Origin: Streptococcus oricebi
GTDB taxonomy: Bacteria; Bacillota; Bacilli; Lactobacillales; Streptococcaceae
Assembly (NCBI RefSeq): GCF_017883985.1
Contig: NZ_PRDG01000001.1
Span: 385,771 to 449,770 of the forward strand
DNA length: 64,000 nt
Direction of reading: 5' to 3'
Below, piece by piece: positions 18,395 through 27,438 of this stretch. The position numbers and the translations under genes were made by a program. The first letter of the stretch is position 1. Each line of letters starts with the position of its first letter. The notes under the pieces are model-generated. The model ran no database searches and was not told where the DNA came from. It worked only from the letters and a program-made list of their open reading frames with translations.

Positions 18395-18451
18395 AAAGGG
18401 AGTGGGCTAGAACTTATCCCTAAATAGAAATAGTTCGCAGTCCCACTCCCC
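18395..18451 (-). terminator. Intrinsic terminator of recR with GGGAGTGGG-type stem
   Basis: GGGAGTGGG (18398-18406) pairs with CCCACTCCC (18442-18450), with an inner GAACT/AGTTC helix, followed on the minus strand by TTTT. The left half and first hairpin closely resemble the start of the hairpin array at 16783. Confidence 0.88.
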
Positions 18452-18457
18452 TGCTGC

Positions 18458-19057
18458 CTATAATTCCGTCCGGTTTTCAATCGCCCTAAGGAGGGTCACT
18501 TCATCTGCATACTCGATGTCCGAGCCAACAGCTAGCCCCCGAGCTAGGCGGGTTACCTTGATTCCTGCCGGTTTCAAGACACGGGAGATATACATGGAGG
18601 TTGCCTCTCCATCAGCAGTCGCATTGGTCGCTACAATGACCTCTGCTATCTCGCTATGCTCCATCAAGCGGCTGAGGAGACTTTTTAGGTTAATATCATC
18701 TGGCCCCACCCCATTCATGGGCGAAATCAGACCATGCAGGACATGATAGAGCCCCCGGTACTCTTGGATATTTTCCATGGCCGAAACATCTCGACTATCC
18801 TCAACAATCAAAATAGTGGTCCGGTCCCTGGTTTCATCGCTACAAATAGCACAAGGGTCCTCATCGGTCAGATTTCCGCAGATTGAACAGTAGCTCAATT
18901 CCCGCTTGGCGGCCAGCAAATTTTTGGCAAATTCATTGACATCATCATCGCTCATGCCGATGGTATAAAAGGCCAGGCGGGTAGCGGTTTTAATACCGAT
19001 ACCCGGGAGCTTGGAGAAACTGTCAATCAGTTTGGCAATAGGAGTTGGATATAACAT
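18458..19057 (-). CDS. recR: Recombination mediator protein RecR
   Basis: 199 aa. Helix-hairpin-helix region ([14 protein letters not shown]), zinc finger CSIC...CAIC (about 57-72) and Toprim domain ([12 protein letters not shown]). RecR with RecO and RecF loads RecA on gapped DNA. Gene order pbp2b-recR-ddl-murF is conserved in streptococci. Start ATG 19057 with a weak purine-rich site. Confidence 0.96.
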   Translation of the reverse strand: MLYPTPIAKLIDSFSKLPGIGIKTATRLAFYTIGMSDDDVNEFAKNLLAAKRELSYCSICGNLTDEDPCAICSDETRDRTTILIVEDSRDVSAMENIQEYRGLYHVLHGLISPMNGVGPDDINLKSLLSRLMEHSEIAEVIVATNATADGEATSMYISRVLKPAGIKVTRLARGLAVGSDIEYADEVTLLRAIENRTEL

Positions 19058-19141
19058 AATTCACTTTCTAAGGTCCTGCAGGCAGGAAGTTTTATTTTTT
19101 AGCTTAACTAGGAGAAGCAACTTCTAACTAGAGATTCCAGA

Positions 19142-21193
19142 CTAGTTGAGGGGGTGACTCTGGTGGTAGAGGTTGATAATATCGCGGGTAATGCTGTGGC
19201 TGACTGTGGCAGAAAGATTGGTATTGTGGGGGAAGATAACCGCCACTGCAATCCTTGGATTGTCACTAGGGGCATAGGCTACGACATTGGTATTGATGGC
19301 AGCCTGGCCACCCGCCACAAAGGTTTCAGCCGTTCCGGTCTTGGCACTGATAGGAACAGCCTCCCCTTGGGCAATGGTCCTACCAGTGGTAAAGCCACTG
19401 CCACCATGCACAACCTGGTAGAACCCTTGCTTAATCAAGCTCATATCCTCTTCGGAGATGTCCACCTTATTTAGTTCCTTGCTCTCCTTCTTTTCAATCA
19501 AGTCCCCTAGACCTCCTTCTTCATTGTTGGCATAGATGCCCTCAACCAGGTGAGGAGCCAGGCGTTTACCATTATTGGCTACTGTGGCGGCATACTGGGC
19601 TAGCTGCAAGGGAGTATAGTTGTCAAATTGACCAAAGGAATTGGTCAAGTAGTTGGCAAAGGTGAAATCCTTGGGCAGATAGCCCGCCGACTCAGTCGGT
19701 AGATCAATCCCTGTCTTGGTCCCCAGGCCATACTCTGCAAAGCTAGCGCGCAACTTCTCCATGGAGGAGTCCAGCTTATCAAAATCCAGATTCATATTGG
19801 CCGAATAAGGAGTTCCCATCATTTGCAGGGCCACTTGAACCATATAGGTATTAGAAGAATATTCCAGGGCCTCTAGGGCTGTAATGGAGCGAGAGCCATA
19901 CTGGGTAAACCAGGAAGTAATGGGATTGCCTCCACCAAAGCTAATGGGCTGGTCAACTAGGGTCTGGTTCCCAGTGATAGCCTTGTTTTCCCAACCAGCA
20001 GTCAGGGTCGCTCCCTTGACGACCGAGCCGGGAACAAAAACATTGGTCAAGGTCCCCAAAGAGTCCGAGCTCAAGGCTCCCGATGAGGTATTGTGCTTGA
20101 GACCGGCCAGGGCTAGAATACCTCCTGTATTTGGATCGAGAGCAACTGCATAGACCCCTTCAGAATAAGTAGCATTGCCTGCTGCCAGCTCCGCATTGAA
20201 GTAGCTTCTAAGGATGTCCTCCACCCCATTTTGGAAGGTCAAGTCAACCGTCAACTTGAGATTATCTCCCTTTTTCCCTTGGGAGATATTGGTGACACTT
20301 TCCATGTCGCCATTTTTATCCAAATTGATTTCCTTGACAGCCCTCTTGCCCTGAAGGGTAGCTTCATACTCCTTCTCCAAATAGCTAGTCCCTACCCGGT
20401 CATTTAGGGAATATCCCTTTTTCAGGTAGTCATCAACTTCCTCGGCTGGCAGTCCCGCCTTTTCACTGGAAACACTACCGATAATCGAAGCTAGGGGGCT
20501 ATCAACCACCTTGCGGTCCCAGGCAGTCGTAATACTGATACCAGGTAGGGTCTTGCTGCTGGAAGCTACTAGGGCAATCTGCTCCGGTGTCAAATCATCT
20601 GTCTTGATGGTCCCCGTCTCAAAATTAGCAATGCTATTCATCTGATTAAAGAGAGTCACTGCTTTTTTATCCTCTTCACCATAAGCTAGACGAGCACTGT
20701 CTAGACTTTCCACAGCATTCTTATAAATCTTAGACTCTGGCAGTTTATTGCCGTCCGTATCGTACTTTTTCTTTTTAGGCAAATCAGCTACTACTTGACT
20801 GTAGACCTCACTATCTGCTAAATAGTAGTCAGCCGCCTGCCGTTGACTTATTTCCGTATCCGAAACATCAACCAGATTTAATAACTTTTTGGCCGTCTCT
20901 TTTAGGTCGGCCGCAGTCATCTTATTGCTCCTGGTAAAGGAGACAACCTGCTTGGTCGTATTTTCCACTAGGGGCTTGCCACTAGCATCATAAATCTGTC
21001 CGCGAACAGAACTAGTAGTTACCTTGGTCTTGCTGGCAGTGGCTAATTTCTTCACATAAAAGTCCTTGTTTACTACCTGCATATAGCCTAGACGGGCCAG
21101 GAGGCCCATAAAGAGCAGAATCACAAAGGCAAACAGAAGATTGAGCCGTCTGGGAATGGAATGACTATCAAATTTTCTCGGTTTCTTAGACAT
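19142..21193 (-). CDS. pbp2b: Penicillin-binding protein 2B (class B transpeptidase)
   Basis: 683 aa. A short cytoplasmic N-terminus is followed by a membrane anchor (about 18-37), a dimerisation/pedestal domain, and a transpeptidase domain with SVVK (active Ser), SSN (EYSSNTYM) and KTGT (SAKTGTAE). It cross-links peptidoglycan during elongation. I use ATG 21193 (MSKKPRK), preceded by GAGAG; the upstream in-frame codons to 21244 would overlap the promoter. Beta-lactam susceptibility cannot be judged from this reading. Confidence 0.95.
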   Translation of the reverse strand: MSKKPRKFDSHSIPRRLNLLFAFVILLFMGLLARLGYMQVVNKDFYVKKLATASKTKVTTSSVRGQIYDASGKPLVENTTKQVVSFTRSNKMTAADLKETAKKLLNLVDVSDTEISQRQAADYYLADSEVYSQVVADLPKKKKYDTDGNKLPESKIYKNAVESLDSARLAYGEEDKKAVTLFNQMNSIANFETGTIKTDDLTPEQIALVASSSKTLPGISITTAWDRKVVDSPLASIIGSVSSEKAGLPAEEVDDYLKKGYSLNDRVGTSYLEKEYEATLQGKRAVKEINLDKNGDMESVTNISQGKKGDNLKLTVDLTFQNGVEDILRSYFNAELAAGNATYSEGVYAVALDPNTGGILALAGLKHNTSSGALSSDSLGTLTNVFVPGSVVKGATLTAGWENKAITGNQTLVDQPISFGGGNPITSWFTQYGSRSITALEALEYSSNTYMVQVALQMMGTPYSANMNLDFDKLDSSMEKLRASFAEYGLGTKTGIDLPTESAGYLPKDFTFANYLTNSFGQFDNYTPLQLAQYAATVANNGKRLAPHLVEGIYANNEEGGLGDLIEKKESKELNKVDISEEDMSLIKQGFYQVVHGGSGFTTGRTIAQGEAVPISAKTGTAETFVAGGQAAINTNVVAYAPSDNPRIAVAVIFPHNTNLSATVSHSITRDIINLYHQSHPLN

Positions 21194-21227
21194 GGTTTCT
21201 CTCATTCTAGTAAAAATTCTAACTCCT

Positions 21228-21236
21228 ATTTTACCA
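21228..21236 (-). promoter_or_regulatory. Extended -10 promoter of pbp2b
   Basis: The minus strand reads TGGTAAAAT, about 35 bases before the pbp2b start codon. Confidence 0.55.
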
Positions 21237-21451
21237 TAAATCAAAGAAAAAGAAGTCTAGGAAAAGTTTCTTTTGTGGAAAATTTCCCAGATAAAAACAG
21301 GATCAAGCTCCCCCTAGCCAAGAGGGGAAAAAGCCCTATTTGGTAAGGATAAACTCTCTTTTTCCCACCACTTCCTTGATTAGCCTAGGTAACTTTTCCC
21401 TTATCCTTAACAAGCTATTTTCGTTAACTCCTAGAGCTAAAAAGCAAAAAA

Positions 21452-21469
21452 CCAGAACTTGCGTTCTGG
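21452..21469 (-). terminator. Intrinsic terminator of gpmA
   Basis: CCAGAAC, loop of four and GTTCTGG, followed on the minus strand by TTTTTTGCTTTTT; nine bases after the gpmA stop. Confidence 0.92.
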
Positions 21470-21478
21470 CTTTGATTC

Positions 21479-22171
21479 TTATTTGCCTAGGTAGTATTCA
21501 CCGACAAGGTTTAATTTGTCATCAAATTCAAAGACAAGTGGTGGGAAGTTTGGAATTTCCACATCCATGATTTCGTCATCAGACAATTGTTTGATGTGTT
21601 TTACAAGGGCCCGGATAGAGTTTCCATGAGCACCTACAAAAACATTTTTCCCGTCCTTAAGAGCTGGAGCAATCTTGTCTTCCCAGAAAGGAAGGGCCCG
21701 CTCAAGGGTCACTTTCAAGTTTTCAGCATCTGGAATAACTGAATCGTCCAGGTGGGAGTAACGGCGGTCAGTGTGGGCTGAATGCTCGTCATCCTTGGCC
21801 ATATCTGGAGGCAATACATCGTATGAACGGCGCCAGATATGAACTTGCTCATCACCAAATTGTTCAGCTGCTTCGGCCTTGTTTTTACCAGTCAAGCCAC
21901 CGTAGTGACGTTCGTTCAAGCGCCATGATTTTTCAACTGGCACCCAGAGTTGATCAGCTGCTTCCAGAGCCAAGTTAGTTGTTTTGATCGCACGTTTCAA
22001 TACTGAAGTGTAAGCCTGGTCAAATTCGATACCTGCTTCTTTAATCAATTTACCTGCGTCGATTGCTTGTTGAGTCCCTTTTTCAGACAAATCAACATCA
22101 GCCCAACCAGTGAAAAGGTTGGCCTTGTTCCATTCAGACTCACCGTGGCGAGCAAAAACCAATTTTACCAT
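21479..22171 (-). CDS. gpmA: 2,3-bisphosphoglycerate-dependent phosphoglycerate mutase
   Basis: 230 aa glycolytic enzyme interconverting 3- and 2-phosphoglycerate. Phosphohistidine motif ARHGESEWN at the N-terminus, [11 protein letters not shown] and [10 protein letters not shown] with the second His. Codon choice is noticeably more uniform than in neighbours, as expected for a very highly expressed gene. Start ATG 22171 with CAAGGAG upstream; monocistronic with its own terminator. Confidence 0.97.
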   Translation of the reverse strand: MVKLVFARHGESEWNKANLFTGWADVDLSEKGTQQAIDAGKLIKEAGIEFDQAYTSVLKRAIKTTNLALEAADQLWVPVEKSWRLNERHYGGLTGKNKAEAAEQFGDEQVHIWRRSYDVLPPDMAKDDEHSAHTDRRYSHLDDSVIPDAENLKVTLERALPFWEDKIAPALKDGKNVFVGAHGNSIRALVKHIKQLSDDEIMDVEIPNFPPLVFEFDDKLNLVGEYYLGK

Positions 22172-22308
22172 TTGAATTCTCCTTGAAATAAGATACCAGA
22201 GCCTCCGTTAGACACCTCAGCCCCAGCTCAGTTAGATTTTTGAAAACTGTCTTACAGTTACTCTTATATTTTACAAAATTTTTTCAAAAAAAGCTAGACA
22301 AACCAGAA

Positions 22309-22337
22309 GAAGTCTAGAAAAAACTTCTTCTAGACTT
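22309..22337 (-). terminator. Terminator-like hairpin after perR
   Basis: Perfect 11-bp stem (GAAGTCTAGAA / TTCTAGACTTC) with an 7-base loop, 57 bases beyond the perR stop; the following T content is modest. Confidence 0.65.
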
Positions 22338-22393
22338 CCTCCAATCAATAATCAAGCTCCAAAATCCCAGATAAAGCTCTAAGAATTAGCAAA

Positions 22394-22843
22394 TCAGGAG
22401 CAGTCTGGACAGACCCCATAGGCCAAAATCTGGGTCTTGTGGACCTGGTAGCCCGTATGCTCTTCTGCTTCTAACTTGAGGTTAGGAAAATCAATATCCA
22501 CATCTACAATTCGACCGCAGAGTTCACAGACCACATTCAAATGCTGGTGGCCCATATAATCAAAATAACTGGTCTTGTCCTGGCTCAATTTTAGTTCGGT
22601 CACAAAGCCCTCCTCGACCAGGACCTTGAGATTATTATAAACGGTGGCCAGGCTCATCTTGGGAAAATCAGCCTGCAGATCCTGATAAATCATTTCTGCA
22701 CTGGGATGACTTTTACTGGCTATCAGATAGGCAATGACTGCCCTGCGCGTCTCGGTAATCCGAATACCTTTTTTTCTCAAGTGCTCCAAGACCTGCTCAT
22801 AGCTGACCTCTTGCTCTGCTTTTAAATAAGGGTGTCCCACCAT
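22394..22843 (-). CDS. perR: Fur-family peroxide-stress repressor PerR
   Basis: 149 aa. A winged-helix domain (about 1-88) with recognition region MSLATVYNNLKVL precedes a dimer domain with the metal-site cluster DxxxxHxH (YMGHQHL) and zinc-binding pairs CELC and CPDC. This residue pattern is that of PerR/Fur. In streptococci the member of this type is usually PerR, which senses peroxide by metal-catalysed oxidation. I saw no clear PerR box in front of it. The start ATG 22843 has only a weak ribosome binding site. Confidence 0.85.
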   Translation of the reverse strand: MVGHPYLKAEQEVSYEQVLEHLRKKGIRITETRRAVIAYLIASKSHPSAEMIYQDLQADFPKMSLATVYNNLKVLVEEGFVTELKLSQDKTSYFDYMGHQHLNVVCELCGRIVDVDIDFPNLKLEAEEHTGYQVHKTQILAYGVCPDCS

Positions 22844-22875
22844 TTATTTACCATCTCTCTCTACTTATCCCCTTC

Positions 22876-22884
22876 ATTATAGCA
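22876..22884 (-). promoter_or_regulatory. Extended -10 promoter of perR
   Basis: The minus strand reads TGCTATAAT, 33 bases before the perR start codon. Confidence 0.6.
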
Positions 22885-23073
22885 CGATTCTCCTAGCTTG
22901 ACTATTGACACGACCTCACTCTGCTCTGTTAGCCACCCTTTCCTCCATTTGCCTGGTCTCTTGCAGATTATCTCCTATAGTAATAAAAAATCTACCTACT
23001 ACAGTTGCTAAAGAGCCCAGAAAAAATTCAGCTCTTGTTCTGTACTGCCCCTCCTAAAAAGACAGCAAAAAAA

Positions 23074-23090
23074 CCTAGTCAGAGACTAGG
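23074..23090 (-). terminator. Intrinsic terminator of hup
   Basis: CCTAGTC, three-base loop and GACTAGG, then TTTTTTT on the minus strand, eleven bases past the hup stop. Confidence 0.93.
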
Positions 23091-23101
23091 CTTAAAAGAC
23101 T

Positions 23102-23377
23102 TTATTTTACAGAGTCTTTAAGAGCTTTACCTGCTTTGAAAGCTGGAACTTTTGAAGCAGCGATTTTGATTTCTTTACCAGTTTGTGGGTTGCGACCCTT
23201 ACGAGCTGCACGTTCACGAACTTCAAAGTTACCAAAACCAATCAGTTGAACTTTTTCACCTTTTGAAAGGTATTCTGTTACAGCTGCGAATACTGCATCA
23301 ACTGCTGCTGCTGAATCTTTCTTAGTCAATTCTGTAGCTTCTGCTACTTTTGCAATCAAATCTTGTTTGTTAGCCAT
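23102..23377 (-). CDS. hup: DNA-binding protein HU
   Basis: 91 aa histone-like dimeric DNA-bending protein. Conserved [21 protein letters not shown] arm region and C-terminal PAFKAGKAL are unmistakable. Highly biased codons, strong GGAGG ribosome binding site and its own promoter (TTGACC, 17 bp, TATCAT on the minus strand around 23432-23462) fit abundant expression. The leader contains a GGGTAT/ATACCC hairpin. Confidence 0.97.
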   Translation of the reverse strand: MANKQDLIAKVAEATELTKKDSAAAVDAVFAAVTEYLSKGEKVQLIGFGNFEVRERAARKGRNPQTGKEIKIAASKVPAFKAGKALKDSVK

Positions 23378-23520
23378 TTAACAAATCCTCCAAATATTTT
23401 ATCGGGTATCCTTTGAATACCCTAACAAATATAATGATAACTTAAAAATGTTCATAGGTCAAGCGTGAAAGTTCTTTTTTCAACTTTTTTCAGCTTTCGT
23501 CCATTTCCGTCTGTAATATT

Positions 23521-24354
23521 TTACTGATAACGAATCAAAACAGCCCAGGCATTCTCCCCAGTATGGGTTTGGATAATCGATCCGGTCTCCAGGAGGGGGA
23601 TTTCCTCCGAAACATAGGGAGCCAGGCTGGCCTTCAAGTCCTCAGCAAAGTCGGGCTTGCCCGCATAGGAAATCCCAATCTCAGCCACTTTTTTATCGGC
23701 TAGACTGGCCTTAAAGTCATCCAACCATTTCTTAAAGGTCTTGTTGCCCCGGCCCTTAACCACAGGCTCTAGCTGGTGGTTTTTCATTTCCATAATCACC
23801 TTGATGTTTAAGAGAGAGCTCAAAAGACCTGTCACACGACCGATACGGCCTCCCTTGACCAAGTTTTCTAGAGTGGAGACTCCGATATAGAGTTGGGTCT
23901 TATCCTTGACCTCCTCAACCTCTCTTAAAATAGTCTCCAGGTCTGCTCCAGCCTGGGCTAGCTTGGCCGCCTGGACTACCTGAAACTTCATAGCCTGGTC
24001 GGTAAAGCTACTATCTAAAACTGTCACATCGACATTGGCTAGGGTAGCTCCCTGCCTAGCGGCTTCTACCGTTCCTGATAGGGCATGGGACATGTGAATG
24101 GAGATGATTTGGTCTGCTTCTTCTCCTAAGGATTCAAAAATCTCTGCAAACACTCCTACCGGCGGTTGGCTAGTCTTGGGTAGATTTTTACTATTTTGCA
24201 TCAGCTGGAGGAATTGTCCCTCCTTGAGGTCGGCATCTGAGTAAACGACACCGTCAATCATGACAGACAAGGGAACAATGGTTATGTCCAAGGCCTCTGC
24301 CAGTGCCGGTTCAATCGTAATAGATGAGTCCGTTACAATCTTAATTTTCGTCAT
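23521..24354 (-). CDS. DegV-family fatty-acid-binding protein
   Basis: 277 aa. The DegV fold is recognisable by TDSSITIEP at the start, [26 protein letters not shown] and LDSSFTDQA. DegV/FakB proteins hold a fatty acid for phosphorylation by FakA before incorporation into phospholipid; which FakB class this is cannot be told. Start ATG 24354 (MTKIKIV) with AGGGA upstream; the frame extends eight codons further without support. Confidence 0.88.
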   Translation of the reverse strand: MTKIKIVTDSSITIEPALAEALDITIVPLSVMIDGVVYSDADLKEGQFLQLMQNSKNLPKTSQPPVGVFAEIFESLGEEADQIISIHMSHALSGTVEAARQGATLANVDVTVLDSSFTDQAMKFQVVQAAKLAQAGADLETILREVEEVKDKTQLYIGVSTLENLVKGGRIGRVTGLLSSLLNIKVIMEMKNHQLEPVVKGRGNKTFKKWLDDFKASLADKKVAEIGISYAGKPDFAEDLKASLAPYVSEEIPLLETGSIIQTHTGENAWAVLIRYQ

Positions 24355-24378
24355 ATTATCCCTACTTCTAACTTTCAA

Positions 24379-24580
24379 TCATACTATTGTCATTATACCA
24401 AAAAAATATATTTTTGTGGAGAAATTTCTGCTAGGACTAGGGTTTTGCTCCCCTTCTTTATAAAATTGTAATCTCTTTGTTTTCTTTTTTTAATCTTTCC
24501 CCCTTTCATTAAAATTCAATAAATATTTGTTTTCAAAGGCTAAGAAAGCCAGGAATTGCCTGAATTATTAAATTTTCAGA
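24379..24580. other. AT-rich divergent spacer between degV and the siderophore operon
   Basis: The degV extended -10 (minus strand TGGTATAAT, 24392-24400) lies at its left end. The rest is AT-rich with no gene and no clear Fur-like palindrome that I could identify. Confidence 0.55.
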
Positions 24581-24584
24581 AAAT

Positions 24585-24613
24585 AATTGACACTCAAGGC
24601 TATTTTTGTTACT
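24585..24613 (+). promoter_or_regulatory. Promoter of the siderophore-uptake operon
   Basis: TTGACA is followed after 17 bases by TACTTT. It would produce a leader of about 135-140 bases before the first permease start codon. Confidence 0.5.
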
Positions 24614-24640
24614 TTTATCTTGTATGATTTTAAGTCCCAT

Positions 24641-24741
24641 TCTCTTAGACATCAAGAGAGAGGTGAGGAAGGCCAAGGGAGCTCATCATGGATAAAGGCA
24701 TACCAATCCCTGGAGAGGGATGTCAATCAATACTACTTTAG
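24641..24741 (+). ncRNA. Structured leader of the siderophore operon
   Basis: Helices visible: TCTCTT/AAGAGA (24641-24659); GGTGAG/CTCATC (24662-24667 with 24682-24687, one G-U) holding a GGGAG Shine-Dalgarno in its loop; ATCCCT/AGGGAT (24706-24721); and a competing long-range GACATC/GATGTC pair (24648-24653 with 24719-24724). There is no T-run, so any control would be translational. I recognise no known riboswitch class. Confidence 0.45.
24688..24741 (+). CDS. Putative 17-residue leader peptide
   Basis: ATG at 24688 has GGGAG six bases upstream (24677-24681), as good as the ribosome binding sites of the flanking genes. It encodes MDKGIPIPGEGCQSILL and stops at TAG 24739-24741, 16 bases before the first permease ATG. 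It is not a signal peptide, and it has one Cys and a Gly/Pro-rich centre. It could be a leader peptide that couples translation to the operon, a small functional peptide, or chance. Conservation is untested. Confidence 0.4.
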   Translation: MDKGIPIPGEGCQSILL

Positions 24742-24757
24742 ATAAAAGGAGTTGATA

Positions 24758-25711
24758 ATGAAAGAAACAAAATTCCTAGGCTTGCTGCTACTTGTGCTTT
24801 GTTTACTGTCGCTTTATCTGGGGGCTGGTCAATTTTCCCTGGCTAAGTTCTTGCAAGGTGACGCTGCTAGCTGGCTGACCTTCCAAGAATCACGTTTGCC
24901 ACGAACCCTAAGCATTGTCCTAGCAGGCTCGAGTATGAGCATGGCAGGACTGCTCATGCAGACCATTACGCAAAATCCTTTTGCAGCTCCCTCAACGATT
25001 GGGACGGTCGAGGCAGCTGAACTCGGCATGCTCTTAAGCCTCTTTTTCTTTCCTTCTGCCAGTCTGGGTCAGAAAATGTTGTTTGCTTTTTGCTCGGCTA
25101 TTTTTTTTACCCTTATTTTTATTAGATTTGTCAGAAAATTATCATTTAAGGAAAAGTGGCTCCTGCCCTTGGTCGGCTTGATTTACAGTGGTATTATCAG
25201 CGCTGCTGCTCAAATCATCGCCTATCGTTTCAATCTGGTCCAGAGCATGTCCTCTTGGACCCAGGGCTCCTTTTCGATGATTCAAAGACATCAGTACGAA
25301 TGGCTTTTCTTGAGTCTGATCATTCTGATTGCGGTTTGGCGGCTGTCGTCGACCTTTACCATTATGAACTTGGGCGAAGATGCTAGCCACAATCTGGGAA
25401 TTTCCTACTATAAAGTAGAAGGACTCATCCTCTTTTTGGTCGCCCTGACAACCAGCGTTACCATGATTACAGTGGGCTCGCTTCCCTTTTTAGGGGTTAT
25501 TGTTCCCAATGTCGTCCGGACCTTCTGGGGGGATAATATGAAGAGGATCAAGGGGGCTGTTGCCCTGGCTGGGGCTGTTTTTGTCCTAGCCTGCGACATC
25601 TTAGCTCGTCTGCTGATTCGCCCTTACGAGCTCTCGGTTAGTTTGATTTTGGGCATGGTGGGTAGTATCATCTTTATTTTTCTTTTGTGGCGAGGTAGCG
25701 TCCATGAATAA
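24758..25711 (+). CDS. Iron-siderophore ABC transporter permease (FecCD family, YclN-like)
   Basis: 317 aa polytopic membrane protein of the FecCD fold (about nine to ten helices), with the typical LPRTLSIVLAGSSMSMAGLL block and the GSLPFLGVIVPNVVR coupling-helix region. It pairs with the next permease to form the channel of a siderophore importer. ATG 24758 has AAAAGGAG at good spacing. The next gene overlaps by eight bases. Confidence 0.88.
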   Translation: MKETKFLGLLLLVLCLLSLYLGAGQFSLAKFLQGDAASWLTFQESRLPRTLSIVLAGSSMSMAGLLMQTITQNPFAAPSTIGTVEAAELGMLLSLFFFPSASLGQKMLFAFCSAIFFTLIFIRFVRKLSFKEKWLLPLVGLIYSGIISAAAQIIAYRFNLVQSMSSWTQGSFSMIQRHQYEWLFLSLIILIAVWRLSSTFTIMNLGEDASHNLGISYYKVEGLILFLVALTTSVTMITVGSLPFLGVIVPNVVRTFWGDNMKRIKGAVALAGAVFVLACDILARLLIRPYELSVSLILGMVGSIIFIFLLWRGSVHE

Positions 25712-26666
25712 GATGAAGCTTTCCAGTAAAAAAATCCTTGGACTCTTGATTCTACTAGCTCTTATCAGTGCTATTCTCTATTTTTTCCCCTTCAATCGTC
25801 CCTTGACTCTCTACGCCCTTAAATCACGCTCGCAAAAGCTTATCACCTATCTACTACTGGCTCTAGCTGCTAGTTTTTCGACCATTAGCTTTCAAACAGT
25901 GACGGAAAATCGCCTGCTGACACCCAGCATTCTGGGACTGGAGTCGCTCTATGTCCTCATGCAGACCCTTTATCTCTTTTTTATGAGTAAATTTATCGGG
26001 ACGACTGCCAACCCCTTGCTGGAATTTCTGCTGGTCTTAGTTCTACAAGCTGGATTTTTCCTGGCCTTGCAGTCTGCACTCAAAAGACTTTTGGAGCAGG
26101 GCTTTGTCTTTATCCTCTTGATTTGTATGGCCTTGGGAACCCTCTTTAGAAGCGCCAGTACCTTTTTGCAGGTTCTGATGGATCCCAATGAATACGATAA
26201 GCTCCAAGGAAAGCTCTTTCCTTCTTTCCAGCGCATCAATCTGGATATTCTGCTCTTAGCTACTATCCTTATCCTCTTGGGCTGTCTCTATCTACTAAGT
26301 AAAAACTCCCTGCTCAACGTTTTTCATTTGGACAAGAAAACAGCGACCATTTTGGGAGTTGAGGTTGAGCGCGAGCAGAAAAAAATCCTCTGGGCCATTG
26401 TCCTTTTGAGTGCTACGACGACAGCCCTGGTTGGACCCATGATGTTTTTTGGCTTTATGGTTTCTAACCTGACCTATCTCTTAGTGAGCGAATACCAGCA
26501 TAGGTGGCTCTTTTTAGTAGCTAGTCTACTGGGCTTTATCACTCTGGTCAACGGACAGTTGCTGGTAGAGCGGGTCTTTCAGCTACAAATCAATATTAGC
26601 ATGGTGATTGAGCTAGGAGGAGGAATCTTTTTCTTCTACCTATTAGCCAAGAAAGCAAGGAGTTAG
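25704..26666 (+). CDS. Iron-siderophore ABC transporter permease (FecCD family, YclO-like)
   Basis: 320 aa, about nine membrane helices. The ILGLESLYVLMQT segment and the GPMMFFGFMVSNLTYLL coupling region show it to be the second, more divergent FecCD subunit. In yclNOPQ-type operons the O permease occupies exactly this second position. Start overlaps the previous stop, giving translational coupling and equal amounts of the two subunits. Confidence 0.87.
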   Translation: MNKMKLSSKKILGLLILLALISAILYFFPFNRPLTLYALKSRSQKLITYLLLALAASFSTISFQTVTENRLLTPSILGLESLYVLMQTLYLFFMSKFIGTTANPLLEFLLVLVLQAGFFLALQSALKRLLEQGFVFILLICMALGTLFRSASTFLQVLMDPNEYDKLQGKLFPSFQRINLDILLLATILILLGCLYLLSKNSLLNVFHLDKKTATILGVEVEREQKKILWAIVLLSATTTALVGPMMFFGFMVSNLTYLLVSEYQHRWLFLVASLLGFITLVNGQLLVERVFQLQINISMVIELGGGIFFFYLLAKKARS

Positions 26667-26667
26667 T

Positions 26668-27420
26668 ATGCACTTAGACAATATTAGAAAATCCTTTGGT
26701 GACAAGCTCATCTTAGAAGATATTGGACTGACTATTAGTCCTGGCAAGTTTACTGCTTTTATCGGCCCCAATGGTGCTGGTAAGTCTACTCTTCTTGCTA
26801 TTATGAGCCGTTTACTAAAAAAAGATCAGGGTTTTTTAAGCATCAAAGGAAAAGAAATCGAGGCTTGGAACTCAAGAGAGCTAGCCAAAGAATTAACAAT
26901 TTTAAAACAAAAAATCAACTACCAGGCCAAGTTGACCGTAGAAGAATTGGTCAGCTTTGGTCGCTTTCCCTACAGCCAAGACCGTCTGACAGCAACAGAT
27001 AAAGAAAAAATCGAGGAAGCCCTCCGCTATCTGGATATTCTCGATTTGCGCCAGCGCTTTATCGACACCCTGTCTGGTGGACAACTGCAACGGGTCTTTA
27101 TCGCTATGGTCTTGGCCCAAGATACGGACTTTATCTTGCTTGATGAGCCCTTGAATAACTTGGACATCAAGCAAGGCGTTGCCATGATGAAGACCCTGCG
27201 TTCCCTTATCGACGACTTTGGCAAGACCATCGTCATCGTGATTCACGACATCAATATTGCTAGCCAGTATGTGGATGAAATGGTCGCCTTTAAGGAAGGG
27301 AAAGTCTTTTATCAGGGGACGACCCAAGAGGTCATGACCAAGGAGGTGCTAGATAACCTCTACGAAATGGACATCACCCTCGGCCAAATCGAGGGGAAAA
27401 AAATCTGTATTTACCGCTAA
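26668..27420 (+). CDS. Siderophore ABC transporter ATP-binding protein (YclP-like)
   Basis: 250 aa ATPase. Walker A GPNGAGKST (about 34-42), Q-loop KQKIN, signature LSGGQ, Walker B FILLDEP and H-loop VIHD are all intact. It drives the two permeases encoded before it. The ATG lies one base after the previous stop. Confidence 0.93.
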   Translation: MHLDNIRKSFGDKLILEDIGLTISPGKFTAFIGPNGAGKSTLLAIMSRLLKKDQGFLSIKGKEIEAWNSRELAKELTILKQKINYQAKLTVEELVSFGRFPYSQDRLTATDKEKIEEALRYLDILDLRQRFIDTLSGGQLQRVFIAMVLAQDTDFILLDEPLNNLDIKQGVAMMKTLRSLIDDFGKTIVIVIHDINIASQYVDEMVAFKEGKVFYQGTTQEVMTKEVLDNLYEMDITLGQIEGKKICIYR

Positions 27421-27438
27421 TTATTTTGGAGGAATTCT

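Noticed and set aside
24641..24741. Known metal riboswitch (NiCo or yybP-ykoY) before the siderophore operon
   Set aside because: The conserved cores of these classes as I know them are absent, so only an unassigned structured leader is reported.
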